In this document: piece by piece, positions 45,493 through 54,264 of the stretch
Layout of the letters: every line of letters starts with the position of its first letter
Position numbering within the stretch: the stretch's first letter is position 1
Assembly (NCBI GenBank): GCA_947361355.1
Contig: CANAIR010000001.1
Coordinates: 1 to 64,000, forward strand
DNA: 64,000 bases
Source: an uncultured Clostridium sp.
GTDB taxonomy: Bacteria > Bacillota > Clostridia > TANB77 > CAG-465
Direction: 5' to 3'
Made by a program: the position numbers and the translations under genes
Notes under the pieces: generated by a model
Databases searched by the model: none
Seen by the model: only the letters and a program-made list of their open reading frames with translations
Told to the model about the DNA's origin: nothing

Positions 45493-45538
45493 AAAATGTG
45501 AGAAATCTAATATTTACCAATTGGATTTCTCACATTTT
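45493..45538 (-). terminator. Terminator of the DnaQ-like exonuclease gene
   Basis: Perfect 15-bp stem AAAATGTGAGAAATC / GATTTCTCACATTTT, 16-nt loop, directly beside the TAA at 45540; works on both strands. Confidence 0.85.
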
Positions 45539-45539
45539 G

Positions 45540-46064
45540 TTATACTTTAGTTTTAGAGTAAATTTCATTCAAATTATTATATATATCTAAAGTAATTTCA
45601 CAATCTTTTAGGGCCCTATGTGCCCCTTCATAATCTACATTAAAATATTTTGCTAAAGTACCTAATTTATAATTTGGCAAATCCTTTACTATTTCTTTTG
45701 AAATTTTTACAGTATCTAAATATTTATTTTCCAAACTTTTATTGAAACAACTATTCATATTACTATTTAAAAATCCAATATCAAATCTAGCATTATGAGC
45801 AATTAAAGTATAATTTTCAGAAAATTCTATAAATTTCTTCATTCCATCCTCAATTTCATAACCATCTTTTAACATCTCATTTGTAATACCAGTAAGATTA
45901 GTTATAAAATATGAGACTGGATTTTTTGGCTTTACAAATATATCCATTGTATCAACAACTTGACCATTTTCTACTTTTATTGCACCTATTTCTATTATTT
46001 CGTTTTTTAATGGCGATAGGCCAGTAGTTTCTAAGTCTACTATAACAAAATTTTTTTCAAACAT
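45540..46064 (-). CDS. DnaQ-family 3'-5' exonuclease
   Basis: 174 residues of the DEDDh exonuclease fold: VDLETTGLSP (Exo I), HNARFDIGFL (Exo II) and HRALKDCEITLDIY (Exo III), which place the acidic and His catalytic residues. Free-standing, so a proofreading accessory or RNase T-like nuclease rather than part of PolC. Start ATG 46064 with GGAGG upstream. Single gene, own terminator. Confidence 0.9.
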   Translation of the reverse strand: MFEKNFVIVDLETTGLSPLKNEIIEIGAIKVENGQVVDTMDIFVKPKNPVSYFITNLTGITNEMLKDGYEIEDGMKKFIEFSENYTLIAHNARFDIGFLNSNMNSCFNKSLENKYLDTVKISKEIVKDLPNYKLGTLAKYFNVDYEGAHRALKDCEITLDIYNNLNEIYSKTKV

Positions 46065-46283
46065 TTTTCCCTCCTATTATTACTTATTAAACACACTAGA
46101 TAAGGTAGTGTTTATTTTTTTCTATTATAAGTTTAATGTTTAAAATTCATTATTCATATAATCTAAATACATTTTATAATTTTTCTATACTTTTGTCAAT
46201 TTTTAATCTTATTTTAATTTCATAATTAGTCATAAAAAAACATTATTTTCTCTTTACTTTTTAGTATTTTAGTGATAAAATAT

Positions 46284-46452
46284 AGACAGATAGAAGTAAC
46301 AGATTATATGAAAATCTACAAGCATATTGAACGGGAATCGGAATATTATAACTTGTGTTGAATACTCTTTTATCAGAGGATCCTAATAGTTATAAAAAGA
46401 TGCCCACCTTTAACACAAGGGTTTTATCATTTACTGTACTTCTATCATTTTT
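46284..46452 (+). ncRNA. ssrS: 6S RNA-like small RNA
   Basis: No ORF fits here, but an RNA-like pattern is seen. A closing stem GATAGAAGTA (46289-46298) / TACTTCTATC (46437-46446) is followed by ATTTTTTAT. An inner stem CTTGTGTT / AACACAAG is visible. The 3' strand contains GCCCACCTTTAACACAAGGG, reminiscent of the CACCTTGAACCAAGGG part of bacterial 6S RNA. Promoter TTTACT-17-TAAAAT with extended TGA lies just upstream. 6S RNA would bind SigA polymerase at stationary phase. The stems are seen; the family name is by resemblance. Confidence 0.55.
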
Positions 46453-46558
46453 TATCTAATAAAATTTCAATACAATTTTTTCTTTATAAGTATCAAATCG
46501 AACATTTTATTCATAGTATAAAAGAGATATACAAAAATTTTATAAAGGAGCTTTATCT

Positions 46559-47515
46559 ATGAATACAAACGTAATTTTAGAAAAGGAAGCATATGAACTT
46601 GCAAAATCATCTTCAAAGCCACCATTTATTTTTCAATTACCAGTAAATGAAGGACGAAAAATTTTAGAAACAGCTCAATCATCACATATATGTATGTGTA
46701 ATTGCAATACTTTAAAAAACTGCATAGATACAAAAAAATATGGCCATGTAAATACATATATAATAATTCCATCATATTTTAGACCCATAAGAAATATTAT
46801 CTTTTACATACATGGTGCTGGTTGGACTTTTGGTAGTTATCATACCCATGAAAAGCTAGTAAAAGAATTATCATATAGAACTAATTCAGTTGTTATTTTT
46901 CCTGAATATTCACTATCTCCAGAGGCAAAATTTCCTACTTCTATTAATCAATGCTACTTTATCCTAAACAATATACCAAATATTTTAATTAGTAATAACA
47001 TAGTAGCTAATTTAGATACATTGACCGTTGCTGGTGATAGTGTGGGTGGAAATATGGCAACAGTTATGACTATTATGTCAAAATTTGAAAATGGAATAAA
47101 AATAAGCAAACAGTTATTATTCTACCCTGTTACTGATGATAACTTTAATACAAATTCTTATTTAGAATTTTCAAATGGATACTATTTGTATAGAGATTCT
47201 ATGATTTGGTTTTGGAATCAATATGCACCAGATTTATCTAAGAGAAATTCTATACTTGCTACTCCTTTAAAAGCAAGTCTAAAACAGCTTAGTAATTTAC
47301 CAAACACTTTAATTATAAATGGAGAAGCTGATGTCCTAAGAGATGAAGGGTTAGCTTACGCAAATAAGTTAAGAAAAGCGGGGAATAATGTTACTTCAAT
47401 ACAAATTCAGGGAATAATACATGACTTTGTGATGTTAAATTCTTTAGATAATACAAATGCTTGTAGAGTGGCTATGAATATTTCTACATCTTGGATTAAT
47501 TGTGAAAATCTATAA
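46559..47515 (+). CDS. Alpha/beta hydrolase, acetyl-esterase (HSL/Aes) type
   Basis: 318 residues. Oxyanion-hole motif HGAGWTFG near residue 86, nucleophile elbow AGDSVGG, acid GEADVLRDE and His in IIHDFVM. Family IV (hormone-sensitive-lipase-like) esterases cleave short-chain acyl esters in the cytoplasm. A short Cys-rich segment CMCNCNTLKNC sits at residues 42-52, before the core; its use is unknown. Start ATG 46559 with AAAGGAG. One of few plus-strand genes, alone between the 6S-like RNA and the copper operon. Confidence 0.88.
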   Translation: MNTNVILEKEAYELAKSSSKPPFIFQLPVNEGRKILETAQSSHICMCNCNTLKNCIDTKKYGHVNTYIIIPSYFRPIRNIIFYIHGAGWTFGSYHTHEKLVKELSYRTNSVVIFPEYSLSPEAKFPTSINQCYFILNNIPNILISNNIVANLDTLTVAGDSVGGNMATVMTIMSKFENGIKISKQLLFYPVTDDNFNTNSYLEFSNGYYLYRDSMIWFWNQYAPDLSKRNSILATPLKASLKQLSNLPNTLIINGEADVLRDEGLAYANKLRKAGNNVTSIQIQGIIHDFVMLNSLDNTNACRVAMNISTSWINCENL

Positions 47516-47521
47516 CTATAC

Positions 47522-47563
47522 AAAAGCAATCAATTTATGTTTAAAATATAATTGACTGCTTTT
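47522..47563 (+). terminator. Terminator after the esterase gene
   Basis: AAAAGCAATCAATT / AATTGACTGCTTTT stem with one mismatch, 14-nt loop, 7 bp past the stop; T-rich after it. Confidence 0.75.
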
Positions 47564-47595
47564 TATACTATTTTACACTTTTTATCTTTATATTG

Positions 47596-47805
47596 TTATT
47601 TAATATCTACAACTTCAAATCCAATTTCTTCAACAGCTTCTTTAATATTATCTTCTTCAATTTCTCCTTCACACTCTATTACTACATTTTTATTATCTAA
47701 ATTTACTGAAACATTTTTTATTCCATTGATAGAATTTAATACCTTTTCAACTCTCATTTTGCAATGCTCACATTGCATTCCATTTATGTATATAGTTTTC
47801 AACAT
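47596..47805 (-). CDS. copZ: Copper chaperone CopZ
   Basis: 69-residue heavy-metal-associated domain. MQCEHC near residues 11-16 is the Cu(I)-binding site; ferredoxin-like beta-alpha-beta pattern and NVSVNLDNKNVVIE follow. It would hand Cu(I) to CopA. Start ATG 47805 has GGAGGT eight bases upstream. Last gene of csoR-copA-copZ. Confidence 0.9.
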   Translation of the reverse strand: MLKTIYINGMQCEHCKMRVEKVLNSINGIKNVSVNLDNKNVVIECEGEIEEDNIKEAVEEIGFEVVDIK

Positions 47806-47833
47806 TTTCCACACCTCCTTTAAAATTAAATAC

Positions 47834-50131
47834 TTAAAAATTTTTAGCTTTAAATGTATTTAGTCTTAAAGCATTTAATACTACACATACTGAGCTTAAA
47901 CTCATAGCTAATGCACCAATCATAGGATTTAGTTTTAATCCAATACTCATGTAAAATAATCCACAAGCTACTGGTATACCTATTACATTATAAAAAAAAG
48001 CCCAAAATAAATTCATTTTAATATTTTTTATTACTGCCTTACTTAATTGTATTGCTGTTACTACATCAAGTAAACTATTTTTAATTAAAACAATATCAGC
48101 AGATTCAACTGCAATATCTGTACCTGAACCAATTGCCAACCCAACATCTGCTTTTACTAGTGCTGGACTATCATTTATTCCATCTCCAACAAATGCTACT
48201 TTTTTTCCTAAGCTTTGCAATTTTGAGACTTCATTTTGTTTATCTTGTGGCAGTACCTCTGATATTACATTTTCTATTTGTAATTTATTAGCAATTGTTT
48301 TGGCTACAATTTTATTATCACCTGTTAACATTACTACATCAATGTTTTTCTCATTAAAGAATTTAATTGCTTTATAGCTTGTATCCTTAATAGTATCTGA
48401 AACTGAAATTATTCCTATTACATTAAATTCATCAGAAAAATACAATACTGTTTTTCCCTCATTTAATAACGTATTAGCTTTTTGTTCATATTCATTTAAA
48501 TTAATTTTATTATCATACATAAATTTTACATTTCCACCAAAATAAAATTTTCCATTAATTTTACCTTTTACGCCTTTACCTAATACTACTTTAAAATCTT
48601 CAACTTTTACTAAATCTATACTATTTTTGCTAGCCTTTTCTAAAACAGCTTGTGCTAATGGATGTTCTGATTTTTTTTCTAAGCTTGCAGCAATTTTTAA
48701 TAATTCATTTTCATGTAAATCAGATATTATATCTGTTACTTCTGGCTTTCCTTGAGTTATAGTACCAGTCTTATCTAAAACTATAGTATCAATTTTGTGT
48801 AATAATTCTAAACTTTCAGCAGATTTTATAAGTATACCATTTTGTGCACCTTTTCCAGTACCCACCATTATAGCAACTGGTGTTGCTAAGCCTAAGGCAC
48901 ATGGACAAGAAATAACTAAAACGGCAATTCCTATACTTAAAGCAAATTCGAAACTTTGACCATTTAATAACCAAAAAACAGTTGCAACAATTGCAATAAA
49001 TATAACACATGGAACAAAAATCCCACTAACTTTATCTGCAAGTTTTGATATTGGAGCTTTTGAATTACTTGCTTGTTCAACTAGCCTAATAATTTGTGAA
49101 AGCATAGTATCTTCTCCAACTTTTGTGGCTTTTACTTTCAAATAACCATTTTTATTAATTGTACCAGATATAACATTATCTCCTATTCTTTTTTCAACGG
49201 GAATCCCCTCACCTGTTATACTAGATTGATCGATATATGAATTTCCATCTACTACCGTTCCATCTACTGGAATTGTAGAACCTGGCTTTATGACTATAAT
49301 ATCACCAACAATAATTTCTTCTATTTGTACCTCTAATTCTTTTTCATTTCTTATAATTATGGCTGTTTTAGGAGCAAGATTTACTAATTTACTAATTGCA
49401 TCTGATGTTTTCTTCTTAGACTTACTTTCTAAATACTTTCCTAACGTAATTAAAGTAAGTATTGTACCAGCAGATTCAAAATAAATATCCTTTGAATATC
49501 TTTCAACTAATTTTAAATCATTATGACCTAAACCATATCCTATCATGTATATTGCAAATATACCATAAATAATTGCTGCCAAACTACCAATTGCAATTAA
49601 TGAATCCATATTCGGACTTTTTTTTAATAATCTTTTAAAGCCTATTATAAAATAATTTCTATTTACATATACAATTGGCAATACAAGTAAAAATTGTGTA
49701 AGCGAAAATGTAATAGAATTTTTGCTTCCATGAAACAACTCATTAATTATATTTGGAATGGGAATATTAAAAAAATCATATATCATATGATACATCGCTA
49801 TATACATAAGTGGTATTAAAAAACATATAGATATTATAAGTCTTTTTTTTATATAACTTTGCTCATAATTATCTTTTTTTGTATTACTTTTTTCTTTTTC
49901 ATTATTTATAATATCCTTACTAACTACGCTTGCACCATATCCAGCATCTATTATAGTATTAATTATCTTATCGCTATTTAAAACACCTTCATCATAATCT
50001 ACAATCATATTATTTGACAATAAATTTACATTAACATTTTTTATACCTTTTAATTTGGAAACAACTTTTTCTACATGTGCTGAACAACTACTACAAGTCA
50101 TTCCAGTTATATTATATTTTTCTTTTTTCAA
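47834..50131 (-). CDS. copA: Cu(I)-exporting P1B-type ATPase CopA
   Basis: 765 residues exporting Cu(I). One N-terminal metal-binding domain (GMTCSSC), eight transmembrane helices with CPC in SCPCALGLATPVAI, DKTGTITQGKP (phosphorylation), the ATP-binding HP motif SEHPLAQA and GDGINDSPALVKADVG. CPC plus the NY and MSxxS-type helix motifs fit the Cu+ subclass. It starts with TTG at 50131, with AGGAAG eight bases upstream; no ATG fits better. Second gene of the copper operon, 18 bp after csoR. Confidence 0.95.
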   Translation of the reverse strand: MKKEKYNITGMTCSSCSAHVEKVVSKLKGIKNVNVNLLSNNMIVDYDEGVLNSDKIINTIIDAGYGASVVSKDIINNEKEKSNTKKDNYEQSYIKKRLIISICFLIPLMYIAMYHMIYDFFNIPIPNIINELFHGSKNSITFSLTQFLLVLPIVYVNRNYFIIGFKRLLKKSPNMDSLIAIGSLAAIIYGIFAIYMIGYGLGHNDLKLVERYSKDIYFESAGTILTLITLGKYLESKSKKKTSDAISKLVNLAPKTAIIIRNEKELEVQIEEIIVGDIIVIKPGSTIPVDGTVVDGNSYIDQSSITGEGIPVEKRIGDNVISGTINKNGYLKVKATKVGEDTMLSQIIRLVEQASNSKAPISKLADKVSGIFVPCVIFIAIVATVFWLLNGQSFEFALSIGIAVLVISCPCALGLATPVAIMVGTGKGAQNGILIKSAESLELLHKIDTIVLDKTGTITQGKPEVTDIISDLHENELLKIAASLEKKSEHPLAQAVLEKASKNSIDLVKVEDFKVVLGKGVKGKINGKFYFGGNVKFMYDNKINLNEYEQKANTLLNEGKTVLYFSDEFNVIGIISVSDTIKDTSYKAIKFFNEKNIDVVMLTGDNKIVAKTIANKLQIENVISEVLPQDKQNEVSKLQSLGKKVAFVGDGINDSPALVKADVGLAIGSGTDIAVESADIVLIKNSLLDVVTAIQLSKAVIKNIKMNLFWAFFYNVIGIPVACGLFYMSIGLKLNPMIGALAMSLSSVCVVLNALRLNTFKAKNF

Positions 50132-50149
50132 AAATAATCTTCCTTTCTA

Positions 50150-50452
50150 CTATAACTTTTTTATAAGATTCATAACTTCATCAATTATTTCTATATTTCC
50201 ATTTTTTAGATCACTTGCTACACAACCTTTTAAATGACACTCTAATATATTATTTGCCAAACTTTCTAATGATTTTTTTACCGCAGATATTTGTATTAAA
50301 ATATCATCACAATACCTATCATTTTTAATCATCTGATTTATTCCTCTAATTTGACCTTCTATTCTATTTAATCGGTTTGTTATAGCTTTTTTTTGTTTTT
50401 CTGTTCTATATGTCTTTTTTATATTTATATTATTTGCTTTTTCTAAACTCAT
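50150..50452 (-). CDS. csoR: Copper-sensing repressor CsoR
   Basis: 100 residues of the all-helical CsoR/RcnR family. RLNRIEGQIRGINQMI, then Cys in DRYCDDILIQ, and His and Cys in ECHLKGCV, the Cys-x-His-x3-Cys-type set that binds Cu(I) in the known members and releases DNA. Start ATG 50452. Autoregulates csoR-copA-copZ through the operator upstream. Confidence 0.93.
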   Translation of the reverse strand: MSLEKANNINIKKTYRTEKQKKAITNRLNRIEGQIRGINQMIKNDRYCDDILIQISAVKKSLESLANNILECHLKGCVASDLKNGNIEIIDEVMNLIKKL

Positions 50453-50471
50453 ATTATTTACACCTCAATTC

Positions 50472-50501
50472 ATTATATACCCCATATAGGTATATTGTCA
50501 A
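50472..50501 (-). promoter_or_regulatory. CsoR-controlled copper promoter and operator
   Basis: TTGACA (50496-50501) and TATAAT (50472-50477) are 18 nt apart on the minus strand; TATATA (50474-50479) would give 16. The palindrome TATACC-7-GGTATA (50476-50494) sits between the two, where a CsoR tetramer would block polymerase. Similar GC-flanked palindromes are known CsoR sites. Confidence 0.82.
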
Positions 50502-50571
50502 TACTACTTTACTATATAGACTATATATTACAATAATAGACAAAAGATTATATATTCCTATTTTATAAATA

Positions 50572-50600
50572 TTGTAATATTACAAAAAATAATATATAAT
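50572..50600 (+). promoter_or_regulatory. Promoter of the cation exchanger gene
   Basis: TTGTAA (50572-50577), 17 nt, TATAAT (50595-50600); plus strand. A weak hairpin TAGGC/GTCTA lies in the leader before the ribosome site GGGAGG. Confidence 0.7.
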
Positions 50601-50667
50601 AAATACGATAAAAAAACCGTTAGGCTTATTATATAGTCTATTTTTTTATTTAAGGGAGGTAAATAAT

Positions 50668-51645
50668 ATGCTACTATCAACTATTTTAATAATTTTTGGG
50701 TTTGTCCTACTTATAAAAGGAGCTGATTTTTTAGTAGATGGAGCTAGTATTATAGCTAAAAGATTTCATATTCCAGAAATAATTATTGGTTTAACCATTG
50801 TATCAATTGGTACATCTATGCCAGAACTATTTGTAAGTATTACATCTGCACTAGATGGATATTCAGATATGGCAATTGGCAATGTTATTGGTAGTAATGT
50901 ATGTAATTTATTATTAATACTCGGTATTTCAACTATTATAAAATCTATTAAATTTCAAAGAGAAACAAGACTTATTGAAACCCCACTTTGCCTTCTAGTA
51001 ACTATAATATTTATGATATTTTGTAATAGTCAAAATGATATTTCAAGATTTGAGGCAATTTTACTAATCATTTTCTTTTTGTTATTTATCTTATACACAA
51101 TATTTATGGGAATAAAAGGAGAAAAATTTGATAGTAAAGACAATATTGAAAACAATAAAAATTCTAAAAATAGCATATTAGAAAATAGTAATGTTAATAT
51201 TTTAAAAAGTGTATTTTATGTTATTATAGGAGTAATTGCTCTAAAAATAGGTGGAGATTTTACTGTCAATAATGCTGTTGTTATTGCAAAGCAATTTAAT
51301 ATAAGTGAAAAAATCATTAGTTTAACTATTCTTGCAATAGGAACAAGTCTTCCAGAATTAGTAACTAGTGTAACTGCTGCAATAAAAGGAAATAGTGATA
51401 TAGCCATTGGTAATATTATTGGTTCAAATATCTTTAATATGTTACTTATAATCGGTGTATCTGCTTTAATAAACCCAATCGTTTATAATATTAGTTATAA
51501 CATAGAACTAATCATACTTATTCTTGGAACTTTATTGCTAGCATTATTTCCAATAATTCCCCCAAAAAATGAAATGAGTAAATTTAATGGATTTATTTAT
51601 CTTATCTTTTATATTATATATTTAATCATACTATTTAATAATTAA
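50668..51645 (+). CDS. CaCA-family Ca2+:cation antiporter (YrbG-like)
   Basis: 325-residue membrane protein of ten to eleven helices. The two inverted alpha repeats are clear: GTSMPELFVSIT...GNVIGSNVCN (about 50-85) and GTSLPELVTSVT...GNIIGSNIFN (about 225-265), whose Glu and Asp coordinate the cation. A charged cytoplasmic loop (about 150-175) separates the halves. Exchanges Ca2+ for Na+, H+ or K+; the partner ion cannot be read. Start ATG 50668 with GGGAGG. Confidence 0.9.
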   Translation: MLLSTILIIFGFVLLIKGADFLVDGASIIAKRFHIPEIIIGLTIVSIGTSMPELFVSITSALDGYSDMAIGNVIGSNVCNLLLILGISTIIKSIKFQRETRLIETPLCLLVTIIFMIFCNSQNDISRFEAILLIIFFLLFILYTIFMGIKGEKFDSKDNIENNKNSKNSILENSNVNILKSVFYVIIGVIALKIGGDFTVNNAVVIAKQFNISEKIISLTILAIGTSLPELVTSVTAAIKGNSDIAIGNIIGSNIFNMLLIIGVSALINPIVYNISYNIELIILILGTLLLALFPIIPPKNEMSKFNGFIYLIFYIIYLIILFNN

Positions 51646-51651
51646 ATAACA

Positions 51652-51690
51652 AAAGTAATAAATATTGTCACTTCAATATATTATTACTTT
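51652..51690 (+). terminator. Terminator after the exchanger gene
   Basis: AAAGTAATAAATATTG / CAATATATTATTACTTT hairpin with a one-base bulge, followed by ATTTTTT; plus strand. Confidence 0.8.
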
Positions 51691-51781
51691 ATTTTTTACT
51701 TATTATTATATATATTATTTAAATTATGTATAAATATATTAATATTATACATCATATATATTAAATGAAAGGAGATATATA

Positions 51782-52756
51782 ATGTGTACAGCAGCAACTT
51801 ATAAAACAAAAGATTTTTATTTTGGAAGAACACTAGACTACGATTTTTCCTATGGAGACGAAGTAACTATTACTCCCAGAAACTATACTTTTAATTTTAG
51901 AGAAAAAGGTGTAAAAAACTCTCATTACGCTATTATGGGGATGGCACACATTGTAGATAATTATCCTTTATACTATGATGCTATAAATGAAAAGGGATTA
52001 GCAATTGCAGGATTAAACTTTGTTGGAAATGCTTTTTACAAAGAAAGTATTAAAGGAAAAGACAATATTGCTCAATTTGAATTAATTCCTTGGATTCTTT
52101 GTCAATGTACATGTGTAAAAGAAGCAATATCTTTAATAAATAAAATAAATTTATTAAATGCCACATTTAATAGTAATTTGCCACTTGCTCAATTACATTG
52201 GATTATATCTGATAGTAATGAATCTATAACAGTTGAGCCTTTAAAAGAAGGTATAAAAATATATACAAATCCTGTTGGAATTTTAACTAATAATCCCCCA
52301 TTTGATATGCAAATGTTTAATCTTAATAATTACATGAGTTTATCTACTAAAAACCCTATAAACAACTTTTCAAAGGATTTAGATTTACAAGTATATAGTC
52401 GTGGAATGGGAGCGTTAGGACTTCCAGGTGATTTATCATCACAATCAAGATTTATTAGAGCAAGTTTTGTTAAAATGAATTCTGTTTCTTGTGAAGATGA
52501 AGAAAAAAGTGTTAGTCAATTTTTTCATATTCTAAATTCAGTTGATCAACAAAGAGGATGCTGTATTTTAGATAACAACAAATATGAAACAACACTTTAT
52601 ACATCATGCTGTAATGTAAATAAAGGAATTTATTATTATACAACATATGACAATCACCAAATTACTGCCATTGATATGCACAAAGAAGATTTAGATAGTA
52701 ATGAGCTTATACAATTCAAGTTAATTACAAATGAGCAAATAAACTTTCAAAATTGA
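51782..52756 (+). CDS. Choloylglycine hydrolase family enzyme, likely bile salt hydrolase
   Basis: Ntn hydrolase of 324 residues that cuts a C-N amide bond, here probably conjugated bile salts. The start Met is followed by Cys 2, the nucleophile exposed after Met removal. Arg 16 and Asp 19 (FGRTLDYDFSYGD), GLAIAGLNF, LTNNPPF and LGLPGDLSSQSRFIRA give the other catalytic or substrate residues of the bile salt hydrolase group. Several Cys near the C-terminus (GCCIL, SCC) are unusual. Penicillin V acylase or another amidase activity remains possible. Start ATG 51782 with AAAGGAG. Confidence 0.85.
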   Translation: MCTAATYKTKDFYFGRTLDYDFSYGDEVTITPRNYTFNFREKGVKNSHYAIMGMAHIVDNYPLYYDAINEKGLAIAGLNFVGNAFYKESIKGKDNIAQFELIPWILCQCTCVKEAISLINKINLLNATFNSNLPLAQLHWIISDSNESITVEPLKEGIKIYTNPVGILTNNPPFDMQMFNLNNYMSLSTKNPINNFSKDLDLQVYSRGMGALGLPGDLSSQSRFIRASFVKMNSVSCEDEEKSVSQFFHILNSVDQQRGCCILDNNKYETTLYTSCCNVNKGIYYYTTYDNHQITAIDMHKEDLDSNELIQFKLITNEQINFQN

Positions 52757-52762
52757 TATTAA

Positions 52763-52794
52763 AATAAAGTCCACATTATAGCGTGGACTTTATT
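52763..52794. terminator. Shared terminator between the BSH-type gene and sigK
   Basis: Perfect 12-bp stem AATAAAGTCCAC / GTGGACTTTATT, 8-nt loop. The convergent genes end on either side. Confidence 0.8.
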
Positions 52795-52816
52795 AAAACT
52801 TATATATCAGTTTATA

Positions 52817-53512
52817 TCAATTTTCATACTTAACATATTTTTTTAATTTATTTTGAACTTTAGTCTCTATTCTTGATACATACGAACGTGATATATTAAG
52901 TTCATCTGCTATTTCTTGTTGTGTTTTTTGATTTTTTCCATTAATCCCATATCTTAATTCCATTATATACTTTTCTCTTTTTGGCAATTTATTATTTATA
53001 AAATATATTACTTGTTCTGCAATAACTTTGTTATATATTGTGTCAATTGGATCTTTTGCATCGTTATCTATTGTTTCAGCAAGCTCCATATCATTTCCAT
53101 CTTTATCAGTTCCTATAATCGTATTCATAGAAATTTCAGATCTTATTTTTTTACTGGACCTTAAATACATAAGTATTTCATTATCAATACATTTTGAAGC
53201 ATATGTTGATATTTTAAAATTTTTATCAGGACTAAAACTATTTATTGCCTTTATTAATCCAATTGTTCCAATAGATATATAATCTTCCATTTCTTGTTCA
53301 TTACTTGCATAACGCTTAGCTATATGAGCTACTAACCTTAAATTATGTTCAATAAGTTTATTTTTTGCCTCTTTATTTCCTTCAAAATATTTTCTAATAT
53401 AATATTCTTCCTCTGTTTTTGAAAGTGGCTCTGGAAATAAATTGTTATTAGATATATAACCAAATAAAAAAAGTATATGAGACAATATATTCGTAAAAAA
53501 AGAAATTAACAT
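52817..53512 (-). CDS. sigK: Sporulation sigma factor sigma-K, uninterrupted, with pro-sequence
   Basis: Late mother-cell sigma factor. 231 residues: a hydrophobic N-terminal pro-segment (about 1-25, LISFFTNILSHILFLFGYI), then NNNLFPEPLSKTEEEYYI, region 2 with ISIGTIGLIKAI and FKISTYASKCIDNEILMYLR, and region 4.2 ending TQQEIADELNISRSYVSRIE. The close match to Bacillus sigma-K at both ends supports the name over other sigma factors. The gene is not split by a skin element. Start ATG 53512 is six bases after AGGAGGA; the ATG at 53518 is too close. Processing by an SpoIVFB-like M50 protease would be needed. Confidence 0.88.
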   Translation of the reverse strand: MLISFFTNILSHILFLFGYISNNNLFPEPLSKTEEEYYIRKYFEGNKEAKNKLIEHNLRLVAHIAKRYASNEQEMEDYISIGTIGLIKAINSFSPDKNFKISTYASKCIDNEILMYLRSSKKIRSEISMNTIIGTDKDGNDMELAETIDNDAKDPIDTIYNKVIAEQVIYFINNKLPKREKYIMELRYGINGKNQKTQQEIADELNISRSYVSRIETKVQNKLKKYVKYEN

Positions 53513-53694
53513 AAACATTCCTCCTTGATTATTCCTTTATAAATATTTATGTATTACTTTTATTTAATTGCATGTCAACTTTGTACAAATATATTTTAGA
53601 AAACACAAAAAATACAAAATAATAAATTTTAATTTTTTTGTAAAATGTATATATTTTTTCTATTTAAATAAGATAATATTAATGGAGGTATCAT

Positions 53695-54149
53695 ATGCAA
53701 AATCTTAAATTATATTTTAAATCTATTTTAATACCTGTTGTAATTGGAGGTATTGTAGGTTTTATTATTTCCGGTTCAATAGATTATGACTTTTTAAATA
53801 AACCTGCTTTTGCACCACCTGGAATAACATTTCCAATTGTATGGACTTTACTTTATATATTGATGGGAATATCTTATGGAATTTTAAAAAAGAATAATTT
53901 AATCGATAAAAAAATTAAATTTATCTACTATTTCCAACTATTTGTTAATGCTTTATGGTCTATATTCTTTTTTTATTTAAAATGGCGACTATTTAGCTTT
54001 ATATGGATTATTTTGCTTACTATTTGTATTATATTAATGATTGTACAATTTTACAAAAAAATAAACTATCTGCACTTCTACAAATTCCATATTTCATATG
54101 GACTTTATTTGCAATGTATTTAAATTTATTTATCTACATACTAAACTAA
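53695..54149 (+). pseudogene. tspO: TspO/MBR-family membrane protein, frameshifted
   Basis: Start ATG 53695 with GGAGG. Helices and the conserved PAFAPPGITFPIVWTLLYILMG segment identify TspO, and NALWSIFFFYLKWRLFSFIWI follows. After residue 126 or so (near 54070) the frame runs into unrelated codons and stops at 54123. In the next frame, from 54072 to 54149, codons give ALLQIPYFIWTLFAMYLNL, the normal fifth helix. A single missing base near 54070 explains this. Either a decayed gene or a sequencing error; a protein lacking helix 5 is likely non-functional. Confidence 0.85.
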
Positions 54150-54183
54150 TTTAAAAATACTATAACTAAAACTAAAAAATATA

Positions 54184-54212
54184 TTGACTTTTAACTTATA
54201 ATATGTTATTAT
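54184..54212 (+). promoter_or_regulatory. Promoter of the 85-residue gene
   Basis: TTGACT (54184-54189), 17 nt, TATTAT (54207-54212) with extended TGT; plus strand. Confidence 0.7.
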
Positions 54213-54264
54213 ATTTATGTAAACTTTTGTTATACATTTCTATAATTAGAAGGAGGATATTTTT

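Noticed and set aside
45310-45501. Plus-strand 63-residue ORF in the sortase leader gap
   Set aside because: No ribosome binding site, unremarkable composition, and it overlaps the repeat and the sortase promoter. More likely a chance frame.
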